DNA of 64,000 nt, taken from Ectobius pallidus. Taxonomy: Eukaryota; Arthropoda; Insecta; Blattodea; Ectobiidae. Below are positions 42,713 to 53,235 of this stretch, one piece after another; within the stretch, counting starts at the first letter, position 1, and each line of letters opens with the position of its first letter. Both the position numbers and the translations under genes were made by a program. The stretch lies in the NCBI GenBank assembly GCA_964059195.1, contig CAXKWD010000003.1, positions 193,898,174 through 193,962,173 on the forward strand, in the 5' to 3' direction. The notes below the pieces were generated by a model. It was given only the letters and a program-made list of their open reading frames with translations, made no database searches and was not told the DNA's origin.

Positions 42713-44035
42713 TAATACGTTAGTTATATAATCAACTCTACCAAGTAACTTGCATTCTATTTGCCTGTATAATTTTAAAACATAGTTCATGACAGGGTTA
42801 AAAAATGCATTTACATTATGTTTGAATAACCGTCTAAATCTGATTAGCTTAACTTGATTGCTAGAATGCTTTTCCATCAAATTGTTTCATCTATCCCTAT
42901 AGGCCTATATGTGCACTTAATAGATTAGGTTATTTAAAACATCTTTACGAAATCATGTAAAATCTCTTCACAAATTTCTAAAGAATTCTATCTGTTCTAT
43001 TCTTAATTTAGGCTTACATTCAGTCACAATTTTGGTTATAACCCCAATAGGCTACAGTTTGTAGAATTCAATTTAAAATGAAATGATCTTAACATCAGTC
43101 TTTGTAAAAGTAAAATATTACTAGATTATGGAATAAAATGGGAATAATGGAACTTTGTGCCCCACTCGCCTGGCTGCTTCCCGAATGCCACCTGCCACGC
43201 TTCCCTGCAGGTCATGCCGTCATGGCTGTAGCCGCTGCTCAACGCCGGTAATGCGTAATTGCGATTGGCATGTCACCTAATATTTCACAATAAAAATAAA
43301 ATACCCTTGCACCTGGCATTCAACCCAATTCTGTACTAATTCCATCCTACTATCCCCCACAAATCCTATTTCCCTTAAATCTACATCCTAATATTTTCTT
43401 TCCACCTACGTATAAGTCTTCCAAGTGGTTATTTCCCTTTGGGTCTCCCACTCAGCATTTTTTAGATGTCTTTCCCCCCCATACGCACAACATGTTTAGC
43501 CCATTTCATTCCCTGTGATTTAATTTCCCTTACTATATCTGGTGGCGAGTACAGATTATGAAGCTCGTCGTTATGCAGTTTCCTCCAGTCCCCATTTTCA
43601 TCTCTCCCATAGGCCCAAATATTTTCCTAAGCAGCCTGTTTTCGAACACACTCAGATTATGTTACAAACTGCATCTTACAATCAAAATTGTAATTGAATG
43701 TAAATTAAGAATATAATAAATAGAATTATTATGAATTTTGAAGAGATTTTACACAAATTTTTAAAGCTTTTTTAAGCCTATATTGAAGTCTTTTAAATAT
43801 TATTTGATAATGAATAAGCTAATCTAAGTGCATAGGTCTATAGGAATAGATGGAACAGCATTTTAGAAATAAAGCTCTTACAGGTTAAGCTAATCAGATT
43901 AGACTGTTTTTCAAACATAATGTAAATACGCCTTTTAACCCTGTTATGAACTATGTTTTTAAATTATACAGGCAAATAGAATGGAAGTTACTTGATAGAG
44001 TTGATTATATTTCTAACGTATAGGCCTAATAATGG
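42707..44035. repeat. Long inverted repeat with ~350-bp arms
   Basis: 42707-43068 and 43670-44035 are inverted copies. Shared blocks include AATCAACTCTA/TAGAGTTGATT, ATTCTATTTGCCTGTATAAT and its inverse, AATCTGATTAGCTTAAC and its inverse, TCTATTCTTAATTTA-type and CAGTTTGT-type blocks. The ~600-bp spacer holds a minus-strand non-LTR fragment (43140-43660). Confidence 0.75.
43140..43660 (-). pseudogene. Rex/CR1-type RT C-terminal remnant
   Basis: On the minus strand the translation shows an F-E-N-R-L-L-R-K-I-F-G-P block (about 43650), a W-x-G-L-N-M segment, and D-L-R-E-I-G-F-V-G-D near 43380. This is the sequence order of the arthropod family whose ORFs end in N-L-R-V-P. The same family tail occurs at 56717-56743 and 63464-63601. 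Several stops and frameshifts are present. Confidence 0.6.
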
Positions 44036-44612
44036 TGATGCTATAACTGGTCACAAGACAGCTGTATAACAAATTAACTAATCACAGTAGGCTAAAAGAT
44101 TGCACATTGTTACTTAGGCCTGTATGAGAATATAAAGATTAACACCATATAATATTGTAAACGTTAATAGTAACATTCTTGGATTTCCTAGACTATATTG
44201 AGGGCATAAGGTGGAAAGATCAACTTACATAAATCAACTATTCTCACATTACATAAAAATGAAGTTTATTAATATATGTTATGTAGTTCATAATATATAT
44301 ATCTGACTTATCCATAACTTGTAAAGCAGCAATAACAATAAACTATTCATTATTCATTTCTCTGAATTTTATTTAGCCTATAGCCAAGATTCTTTCCTTA
44401 TGTTATACCATGTATCACCATTTTTCTGAGATATAGAATTCTGGACCAGGGTGCACATAGCCTCATGAAGACGAGGAGCCACTTGATAAAGAAATAGCGG
44501 CTTCAGTCATGAAGACCACCATCTGCCAATGTAGAAGAATGGAGGAAGAAGATGCAACATGGGTAGTAGGCCTTGTCCCCTCATGGGATGAAGTTCTCGA
44601 CCATTAGTATTA

Positions 44613-45108
44613 CAGTGCTTTCACTGTACGACTTGGCCGGCAATCGCACGGGCCGACTATCCGTGACTCATGCATCAAGCGCCCAAGTGATGCCTCGTCT
44701 CACCGCTGAAGTCTAGCATGTGATCTGATTGCGTTCACACGTGAATAATTATTACAGCAGTGTTTGTGTTTTTTTATGGTTAAAGTAGTTTTTAGTTTTG
44801 CTTGAAGTGTTTTAAAAATGCCACGACATAATTATGCATTAGAACTACTGCGTGTGAATAGCAATTTCCTCAAAAGGTGCCGTAGATGTAATGATGCAGA
44901 AGGACGGCATTTCCGACATGTCCTGTGATAAGGTAAGTTTGTATTTTTATTTTATATTTTCATATTTTATTGTGATTACAATTACGGAAATATATACGAT
45001 TCGCCGGGAGTACCGTGATATGTCATGCGCCTGGCCCCGCATGCGGTTTATCTGTGACGGTGGAGCAGCCCTTGCGATTGCCGGCCAAGTCGTACAGTGA
45101 AAGCACTG
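44613..45108. mobile_element. Mariner MITE with TA duplication and mini-transposase ORF
   Basis: The ends CAGTGCTTTCACTGTACGAC and its exact inverse (arms of ~35 bp) are flanked by TA (44611-44612 and 45109-45110). At 496 bp it keeps a mariner-type start codon region and the C-terminal end of a transposase, joined by a deletion. Confidence 0.88.
44818..44928 (+). CDS. 36-codon mariner transposase remnant (start fused to C-terminus)
   Basis: The frame begins M-P-R-H-N-Y and runs without a break into N-F-L-K-R-C-R-R-C, ending G-R-H-F-R-H-V-L-stop. The end matches the C-terminal K-R-C-x2-C-x3-G-x-H-F-x-x-I/V-L tail also encoded in both arms of 57076-57791. The start-to-tail fusion removes the DNA-binding and DDE domains, so it has no transposase activity. 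The next bases (TGATAAG/GTAAGT) contain a consensus donor-like GTAAGT, probably by chance. Confidence 0.6.
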   Translation: MPRHNYALELLRVNSNFLKRCRRCNDAEGRHFRHVL

Positions 45109-45125
45109 TATAACCATCAATAAGC

Positions 45126-45640
45126 CATCCAAATCCAATGATTTCCCTATATTCCTCCATTAGGTTCTGCTTTTTGTCTTGGTTTCATGTTTATTTTATC
45201 ATAATTAGGTAGTTGATAAAATATTTTCCTCAGCAACTGCAATTTAAGAATGATTAGCAAGTCCATGCAAATCTTTCGCACTTCGCCCCTTTTGATAGGT
45301 GCCCAGGAAAACTAGGCATTTAGCTAACTAATAAATTCATTCTTATACATTCACAAAATACAGTATACGGTTGAATTAAGAGCAACATATGAACTGTATA
45401 CTGTGTTTTGTGAATCTGTATGAGTGAATTTATTAGTTAGCTAAATACTTGGTTTTCTTGGACTATTATCAAAAGGGGTGAAGTGCGAAAGATTTGCATG
45501 GATTTATAAGTCATTCTTAAATTGCAGTTGCTGGGGTAAATATTTTATCAACTACCTAATTTTGACAAAATAAACATGAAACCAAGGCAAAAAGCAGAAC
45601 CCAATGGAGGAATGTAGGGAAATCGTTGGAATTCGGATGG
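45126..45640. repeat. Large palindrome, ~245-bp arms
   Basis: CCATCCAAATCCAATGATTT on the left is answered by AAATCGTTGGAATTCGGATGG on the right. Pairing continues through TCCTCCATT, GGTTTCATGTTTATTTT, AACTGCAATTTAAGAATGA, AAATCTTTCGCACTTC and TTCACAAAATACAGTATAC to a centre near 45385. The TTGGC-rich right end of the enclosing 4.8-kb element follows directly. Confidence 0.8.
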
Positions 45641-46503
45641 CAACAGTTGGCATTCTGTTGGCATTACAATGATGGCCCAACAGATCGCCAACGAACATTC
45701 CCAACTGTTGGGATTTTGTTGGATATTGGTTGGCTACAGTTGGCAATTGGTTGGGTAAAATGCACTTTGCCAACGGAACCCCGACGGACATTCCTAACCG
45801 TTAGCCAACGAAACATGGCGATCATTTCCCAACATTGGCCCAACGATCTGTGCTACTAGGGTACTTTTTGAGAATTTACAGATATATTTTCAAATAATTA
45901 ACATTATAAGTTTTGTATTCTGTTTATTTAAAAAATACACTGCCCTCAGTAAATAAATAATAATATCATCTTAAATATATAATGAGATCAATAATTTGCC
46001 AGTTATCCACTATGACAAACACGTACAAAATGAACTAACTTATATTCCCAATCTGCACTATATCCCTGATGATTTCAATAAAATGAATTGTAATGAAACT
46101 TAAAAAAATATACACATTGTGTAAGTGGTAAAGTCATATTTTAAATTTTATTGGTCATATTTTAATATTTTAGGTCATAAATGCATGCATATATATCCTA
46201 CTTTTTAAGTCATAGAAATCCGCCCCCTAATAATCATTAAATTACCAGGTTTATTCTTTTGGAAATACAATACACACAGGTAGTGAATATTAAAATGTAT
46301 ATTTTCATAGAACAACCAGAAGAGATTTCGATAGTGCTATTTTTTTCGCTGAGTCATTAACAGTATTGTCACGGTAAAGGTTTTCTGAAACTTCCCTTTC
46401 AACATAAAAGATTCCAGTTTCTTCTGATCCAAATTGCATCTCAGTCCTTATGCACAGTTTTCACTATTGTGACTACTTTTCAGGTTCTAAAAAATAGAGT
46501 GTA

Positions 46504-47379
46504 CACAGTGTCCAGCTTATAGGTTTAACATTACGAACTTTTATAATTTTTATTGTATCAGTTTCTGGTCAAAAATTCTTTCATATATGATTAATAAGTC
46601 TCTGGCCATTTATGAAAATAGTTTGCAACAATGACAGCAATGGTCACATGATCAGAACATCAAAGATGGCGATGAGGACAACACAACAAAAAGTTTTCTG
46701 TGTTCTGGGACTGGCTGAAACAAAATCTGTCAAGCCTGTACAACCAAATTTTTTGCCATGAATTTAACCTTGGGGGTCATGATGATGTTCCCTCCTATAT
46801 GAGCATTATGAAATGGGACAGACAGTTACGAGAAACTGGTAGCCTTTTGTTTAATCGTGAGAAGCATAGCAAAGGGAATATGCCTGTGGAAAATGTGAGA
46901 AGGATTTGTACATCCTTCGTAAGAAGTTCAAAAAATTCAATTCGACGCACCAGTGCAAAAGAAAACCATTTTCCAACAGGGGCCCCACCTTGTTTTACAA
47001 TCCAAGTGCGAGAATTTTTAAAGAGGAGTGCCCTTGTCGATGGATTAGATATTAGCCCATGGGATTTTTTCCTATGGGGATTTGTGAAGAATCAAGTGTA
47101 CAGCCCTCCTGTGGAGAACTTAGACTATATGTGACGAAAAATTTATCAAGCCATCGGCAATGTCACACCGCAAATGTTGTTGAATACCTGGATGGAGATG
47201 GAGTATAGGTTGGACATCTGCCGAGACACTGCATGTGCACACATTGGAATAGTTTAAAAGGTGTGTATGGTAAATGGTATCACTTAATGTATAAGACAAT
47301 ATCAGTTTTTTAATTAAATATGGCTTACTTTAAAGTTTATAATCTCTTAAAATGTTAAACCTATAAGCCGGACACTCTG
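46504..47379 (+). mobile_element. Mariner-like element, internally deleted
   Basis: The TIR CACAGTGTCCAGCTTATAGG continues into TTTAACATT and pairs with the inverse at 47379 with two or three changes. TA flanks both ends (46502-46503 and 47380-47381). 876 bp against a usual ~1.3-1.5 kb: the middle of the transposase gene is missing. Confidence 0.88.
46700..47260 (+). pseudogene. Mariner-family transposase, middle deleted
   Basis: The N-terminal helix-turn-helix region is recognisable (P-S-Y-M-S-I-M-K-W-D-R-Q-L-R-E-T-G-S-L), then a V-E-N-V-R-R-I DNA-binding segment. After the deletion it resumes at the end of the catalytic domain: G-A-P-P-C-F, then S-P-W-D-F-F-L-W-G-F-V-K-N-Q-V-Y (about 47050-47105). 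After the stop at 47132, V-T-P-Q-M-L-L and R-L-D-I-C-R continue in another frame to about 47255. The first two catalytic aspartates lie in the lost part. Confidence 0.82.
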
Positions 47380-47525
47380 TATATTAATAATAATCCTGAC
47401 CTACTGGTACCTTTCAACGAAAATTAGGGTTTTACGGTGCAGCAGGCATTTGCCCGACTGCCTGTATGGCCAGTCTGATCCTGATAGTAATGTTTTAGAT
47501 TCTTTTGGCACATATTAAGTTGCAA

Positions 47526-48757
47526 CAGTGTTTCTCAACCTTTCAGTATTCGCGGCCCAGTTTTCAATCATAATTTTCATCGCCCCCCCCCCCCCACTTA
47601 CAATAAAATGTATACAACAATAATGCATTCTGAGTATTTTGGAAGCCCCTGAAATCGAGAATCTTTTCCGCACTTTGTAAAGACATGGGTTCGGTGCATT
47701 CACAGTTATTATTTTATTGCGAGGCAAGATGGTTAACATGTGGGAAATTTTTACAACGTGTTTATGAATTAAGAGAAGAAATCGCCATTTTTCTAGAAGA
47801 AGAAAACAGACCGAAATCCGAGAATTTTCGTGATGGTTTATTTGTGATGAAATTAAGCTACTTGGTCGACATATTCGAGAAATTAAATATCTTGAACCTT
47901 CAACTCCAAGGAGCAAATACACATATTAAGTTGGATACGAGTGATAAAGTTAATGCTTTTTGCAGAAAATTGGATTTGTGGAGCAGAAATTTAAAGCAAA
48001 AAAACCTAACAATGTTTGGAAATGTTGATGATTGTATTAAACCTTACAAGGCTGAAGAAGAACATGTAAAAGTTGTTTTTGTAACCATTGAAAAGCATTT
48101 AGCCACGCTATAAAAGAATTTTAAAAAGTATTTTCTTGCAGACAATAACTTGATAGAAAGTTACGAGTGGGTGAGGGATCCATTTCATAAGACTCCCGAA
48201 GGACTTTCAATTGATGAAGAAGAAAAATTCATAGACTTCACGACAAGTGGCAAAACCAAAAAACAATTTAGTGATAAATCACTATTTGAATTTTAGGCAG
48301 TAGTAGGTGATGATTTTTCTGCACTAAAAACCAGAGCATTTCGCATTCTATTGCCATTTTCAACATCCTTCCTTTGCGAAACTGGATTTTCTGCTTTGGC
48401 TTCGTTAAAGACAAAATATAGATCTCGGCTAAATATAGAAACAGAACTGAGAGTGGCTATTTCTAATATTGAGCGTTCCTTCGAAAAACTTTGCTCTGCA
48501 AGACAGGCCCAAGGAAGTCACTAATAATTATTTAATTTGTTTTTAATTTAGTATGTTTTGATAAAGTGAGTTTTTATTTAGTAAGTTGTTTTACTTTTTT
48601 TTTTTTAATATGCCGAAATGTATTTTGTTTTCTATGTGTGTTTTTCTGTCAGTTAATAATTTTTTTAAATAATATTTTCTCTTGGATATTCTTGCGCCCC
48701 CCTCTAGTCTGCTCGTGCCCCCCCTAGGGGTCGCGCCCCACAGGTTGAGAATCGCTG
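47526..48757 (+). mobile_element. hAT element (Charlie/Buster-like ends), deleted
   Basis: The ends CAGTGTTTCTCAACCTTTC and CAGCGATTCTCAACCTG (inverse) are typical of this hAT branch. The flanks AGTTGCAA (47518-47525) and AGTTACAA (48758-48765) are an 8-bp duplication with one change. 1232 bp: the 5' half of the transposase is missing. A 14-bp C-run lies near 47582-47595 and another C-rich patch near 48690-48725. Confidence 0.9.
47690..48523 (+). pseudogene. hAT transposase C-terminal half (ZBED-like)
   Basis: From about 47700 the frame gives E-A-R-W-L-T-C-G-K-F-L-Q-R-V-Y-E-L-R-E-E, matching the R-W-L-S-x-G-x-x-L-x-R-V-x-E-L block of ZBED5/8-like hAT proteins. It continues through Y-L-V-D-I-F-E-K-L-N and N-A-F-C-R-K-L-D-L-W to a stop at 48111. 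It then goes on in frame past stops to S-F-L-C-E-T-G-F-S-A-L-A-S-L-K-T-K-Y-R-S-R-L, the hAT dimerisation block (about 48360-48435). Missing N-terminal BED finger and first catalytic residues; dead. Confidence 0.85.
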
Positions 48758-48765
48758 AGTTACAA

Positions 48766-50890
48766 CATAATGTGCATTGTAATATATAAATTATTAAACA
48801 AGTTTGCAAGATTCTTTGTTAGCCTGATCATGGTCCTAATATTTTTTTTATTTATTTTTTTCATTTTAAAATCTGTTTGTGACAATGGACAAATAATGTA
48901 TAGGCTTATAGCCTACCTGTGCCACAAGAAAACTTTATTGTTGTTGTGAAATTTGTCTAGCTAACTGAAGTGGGAAGTCACTAACCCCAGATGAAAATTC
49001 TTTTCTTTTATATTTGTACACTGTTATGGATGTGCATGACAATTTTGATGCTTTTTCTGCATTTACAGACTTGCCAACTCTCACGCACTGAGCATGAGAC
49101 ATGCATTCGAAGTCAGTCTCATGCACTTGAGCTGGAATCTCATGCATTTTAACCATTAAAAACGTTAAGATTTCATTTGGAATTTCACTTTGTTTTAACT
49201 CCTTTTTAGTGTTACGCCATTCCTGAATACCGTGATTTTAGTATTGATGTCGCAAGATAAGTTCATATCAGATGGCAGGAGCATTTTGGCCAGTTCTCAG
49301 GAAATGCATATAGGCTATAGGGGATTTCATCAATTCTCCTCTCATCGAAAAGAATGTGATTTTCTATGATAAGGAAAAACAAAACAGCTTTTAGATCTTT
49401 ATTGAATGTGGATGGTACTTTATAATTCATCTTGACCATGAAAATGGCCATCCCGAGCCATGTACATTGTTGTCTTGCTCATTTTGTTTGAATCGCAATC
49501 TTTCTGATCAATACTCTCACCCGATAACAATGGGGACTCTTGTTAGCTGTGCATGAATGCTCTATCAGAAGATGAAGTATCAATCATTCAATTTATTTTT
49601 TCCAAGAGACAATATTCATTGCATAGGAAATAGTTAAAGCAGTGATAGTTAATGATAATTTAAGGATTCTTCTACAGAATAAAAACATTTCTCAATCAAA
49701 AATTGTTTTAGTCCCTTCTTAAACAATGAAGCCTTGTACATTCTTAATATGCACCAGAAGGTTATTAAATAATTTGGGCTCAAGTACATTGGGGGATTTA
49801 CATCCTGCTTTTAGTGTTTTAAAAGTTACCGTACATGATAATGATTACATTGCCTAGTGTTAAAAGCAAGAAGAGACTTATTCTGTACAAATCCATCACG
49901 ATTATAAAATATATATGTACACGATTCAAATATATATGTACACGATTCAAATGTGAACAAACTAGACTAAGTCACGATATTAAAAAGTTTAAAATATCCT
50001 TTACATTATTGTGTAAAATGTAAACCAGCCGTGAATCTAATTATTCTTTTTCGTGCCAGAAAAACACTTTATATGTATGCAAATATGCTCCAAAATCTGT
50101 AAAATATGCTTTAGAACCAATGAAGTATGCTCTATTGTTTTGAAAGAATATGGTTTTCTTTCAGCTTTCCCGACAGGCAGAACTGCCATAAAGAACAAAG
50201 CATAACAGTACAACAATACTAAAAAGAAGGCAATATAAATATCATACAACTCAATATGAAGAGCAAAGAAGAATTGGCATTATAGAAAAATTAATCTTTT
50301 CAGTGCACTGTTAATTGCTTATAAGTTTTTTTTTTTAATGGATAGTGAACCCTGCAGCATTCTTTTGTTAGCAGAATTACATTGTAAATTACAAAAACAT
50401 TGTACAATTACATTACACATCTTTTTTTTTTTTTTTTAAGTCAATGCAACACACTTTAGTAAATTGAAAACTAATAAAGTGAAACATTGCTTTAATACCA
50501 TACAGTTAGTTCTGAAATCATTTGGCCATGTAATATCAATTATTGTGCAGTCGGTTCTCAAAACATTCACTTAGCCAAATATGTTGTAAATGTTTGAATT
50601 AACAGAGATATGCACAATATTAACAATCTCACTAAAAATTAGACAAATTGATAAAATATGCACAAATATTTTAATATCAAATATGATGCATTATTTCAAA
50701 ACTAAGAAAATAAGCAACAATATGCAAAATAAAACCACCTATTTTCTACTCTTTTATGTCTTGTACACATTTAACACTAGCATGTAGTAAAATATGACTT
50801 TTCATAAACTACTGAGCCCTAATCATAATAGTCTAGTTTTGTGAGAACTATATAAAGATATGTTGTTATTATTAGAAACTTAACGCAAAA
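48766..50890. other. No gene seen; AT-rich DNA with minor repeats
   Basis: About 2.1 kb without recognisable coding sequence. A 22-bp unit containing ATATATGTACACGATTCAAA occurs twice in tandem (about 49905-49950). TATGC-rich segments near 50080-50130 and 50605-50730 resemble the GCATATTT-rich subterminal DNA of the hAT-like element at 40811-46229 and could be remnants of it. Confidence 0.4.
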
Positions 50891-50928
50891 TATTTTTGGT
50901 TGTTTCACGATAGGTCATCAGTTAACAT

Positions 50929-51177
50929 GCCAAAGCGTAAAATCAGTCCCTCGTCAAGGTCTTCTGAAGCTCGAAGTCGCAAGACTCCAGTTCAAGCAAA
51001 GCAACGAAGATGCAGACAGGCTGAGCATCAAGGTCAGACATTGTCTGATGTGACTGAATCTTGCCCAAGTATGGTAACTGCTCAGAAGGCACAAGTTAAG
51101 CAGTCTGAGTTGTGTCAGCGAAAGGAGACAGAATGTGGCGCTGTTGTGATGTCTCAACAAACGGAATCTCTCTATGA
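50929..51177 (+). CDS. Possible exon, basic N-terminal segment of unknown protein
   Basis: From ATG 50929 the frame starts M-P-K-R-K-I-S-P-S-S-R-S-S and is rich in K, R, S and Q. It stays open past a GAG/GTAACA site at 51177-51178 that could be a splice donor. Beyond it the sequence turns into a P-P-P-P-P-L run and stops at 51248. Basic, low-complexity starts of this type occur both in host nuclear proteins and in Helitron/Polinton-type ORFs. I cannot choose between these, or exclude chance. Confidence 0.3.
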
Positions 51178-51692
51178 GGTAACAAGATTTAGTAATTTCC
51201 TGAATTTCATTACTCAACCCCCTCCCCCACCCCTTACAGGAGAAGAGTGAAATGATGCTAGGAATTTAGAATTGGTAGATTTCTGGTGCCATTAGTAGAA
51301 AAGCAAATAAAATTTGCATATATGTATTCTCAAACGCAATAAAATAGGAAATATTAAAAAAAAATTATTTATGTCACCAAAAATTAACTTTACCATATGT
51401 ATTATGGTTTGTAACACACTTATACTTCATTTTTATAGTTTTTACCTTAGAATACATAGTTTCATTCACCATTGTGATCATCATCAGCTACTGGCACCTC
51501 TAAAATTTGATTGGCAGGGCTGCTTCCCTCGACGAACAGTCTTGGCTCCTGGATGCCATCTAATGGTGGGTGAATGTATCTTCTGATTAGACTGTCTTCT
51601 GCTGGTATTTTAAAATTCAGTAATTTGTGTTTGGTTGTTTTTTTTTAATAAAATTTTTTCCCTGGACTGTTAATTCTTGAGGTCTTTTTCCT

Positions 51693-51762
51693 GGTTTTAA
51701 TAGTTTTACATCCTGTTCTATTTCATCTGTTCAATGGAACAGGATGTAAAACTATTAAAACC
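51693..51762. repeat. Perfect 26-bp stem hairpin
   Basis: GGTTTTAATAGTTTTACATC (continuing to 51718) and its exact inverse at 51737-51762 enclose an 18-base loop. No T-tract or tRNA-like feature identifies its role. It may be the core of a small foldback repeat. Confidence 0.85.
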
Positions 51763-51769
51763 ATTAGAA

Positions 51770-53000
51770 AATTTAAAAAAAATAGTACTGACCATTGAGA
51801 TTGTTAATTTTTTCAAGAAATGTTTTTATGTCCTCCCAGTGGGGAGCGAAGGAGAGATACAAAAATTAATTTAACAGAGCATAGTATTACTGCTGTTTCT
51901 TCTATATGTTTTTTATCAAATAATTTATCTAAATTTAAAACTTTATAATTAATATACTTTTGACATAAGTAGCGACTCCATTTTTATAAATTTTTCTAAC
52001 AAATACATTGTCACAAATATATGTTAGGTAAATCTATAGTGTATTGATTACACCAGCGTTCACTGACACAAAACAGACCATAGCTACCATCTTTTAAAAT
52101 AATTTCAGTCTCACTTGTTTTGTTTAATAATGATTGGACATTGAGGCACAGCATGCTTATAATTGTTTAAAGACCAGGCCCATCTAAAGTAACACTACTA
52201 GGCTTGGTCGGGGCTGTTAGTTTTCCTGATAATGTTTTTCAATCTTTTTTGTCTAATTTACCATGCCTTGTGAAGCAAATACGCTCAAAACTAACCATTT
52301 CTATTAGTCATACATTATGGAAGTGATTACAAATTTTCTTGAACTCACTATTAGCTAATTTCACTTCTTCATTTACAATTGAATGATTAGGTAAGTCATA
52401 TCAATGTGGCACACATTCACAGGGGATTTAGTAGATGCCTGGTGTGTGAAGGCTCAATGAATCCTTTGCAGAACATACCAGAACAGTTGTTGGACTTTTA
52501 TTTTATTTCATTTTATTTATTTTTATTTTTTTCACAATTCAAATTATATGTTTTTTCAGTTGACATAGTTTGAAGATCAAAATGGTTTGGCAACCATCAC
52601 TTTATCAGAAGGTTTTTGTCTATTATTATGGCTGGTTTTTCAAGTGTTTCATTGATTCTTTCAGCAGATATCTCAATTTCGCGCCATGTAATGCCATTGT
52701 TCTTCATCCACATAAATGAACTTCATGAAATGTACCATTTGCTGTATTTTTGGAGGGGGTATATGGAAAGTTTTGATATTGTGCTTCCCTAGAAGCCTGG
52801 ATATTTTATTAGACCCGGAAGGAAAGAGAGGAGCATAGGGTGGGCGGGTTGTGGATTGAGTAGTTCGAAGTTGAGTTCCAGTGATCTGTTTTTAGGGCCC
52901 ACTGACTGTATGAATTCAAGTGATGTTGGCAAGCTATGCCAGATGGTGATGGCTGTGGGCATTGAGGTAGACTAATTCCATCTTCTTACTGTACTCTTTT
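51770..53000. other. No gene seen
   Basis: AT-rich DNA. A 35-bp segment at 52778-52812 (TGTGCTTCCCTAGAAGCCTG and neighbours) recurs at 56897-56931, so it belongs to a dispersed repeat. Confidence 0.4.
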
Positions 53001-53235
53001 TCAGTCATGCCTATCATCAAGTTCCATTACCAGTAATTTGCAATCAAATCTCTGAGCTAATTCAATGTTGGTTGCCCCAGTTCCATTTGCTAAGCTATTT
53101 ATTTTACCACTTAAGTCCTCGTTAACTTTCTCTGTTAATACACTAGTCTGCTTATTTTCCTCAACATGTATCTCATTTAATGCCCTAGTTTGCTCATTTT
53201 CCCGTAATAACATTACAAACATCAACTCTATAGAC
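53001..53235 (-). pseudogene. Coiled-coil fragment, gag-like, of unknown element
   Basis: The minus-strand frame from about 53230 to 53001 gives L-R-E-N-E-Q-T-R-A-L-N-E-I-H-V-E-E-N-K-Q-T and related heptad-like text. Such Q/N/E-rich coiled coils occur in gag-like proteins of insect LTR elements. A related short piece may continue on the far side of the foldback array (about 55690-55790), suggesting the array landed inside this fragment. Confidence 0.35.

Larger units (their letters stand above)
41082..45861. mobile_element. 4.8-kb TIR element with TTGGC/GCCAAC-rich ends, TA-flanked
   Basis: The left end CCCTAGTAGCACACTTCGTT and the inverse right end CCCTAGTAGCACAGATCGTT are flanked by TA (41080-41081 and 45862-45863). 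The first ~180 bp and last ~235 bp are full of TTGGC, CCAACG and GGCCCAAC motifs in both orientations. No transposase was recognised. The interior holds a set of inverted repeats and secondary insertions. I cannot assign a superfamily. Confidence 0.7.
40811..46229. mobile_element. hAT-like element with TAGGGGGCGG ends, containing a nested 4.8-kb element
   Basis: TAGGGGGCGGATTTCTACGA at 40811 matches the reverse complement of 46229-46210 with one change. The eight bases outside are TAAATCAT and ATAATCAT, an imperfect 8-bp duplication as expected for hAT elements. Subterminal DNA on both sides is rich in GCATATTT and GGTCATATTTT motifs. Apart from the nested element (41082-45861) only ~640 bp remain, so this is a non-autonomous copy with no transposase. 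Confidence 0.65.

Noticed and set aside
45626..45859. W/G-rich frames at the right end of the 4.8-kb element
   Set aside because: Generated by the TTGGC/GCCAAC repeats on both strands.
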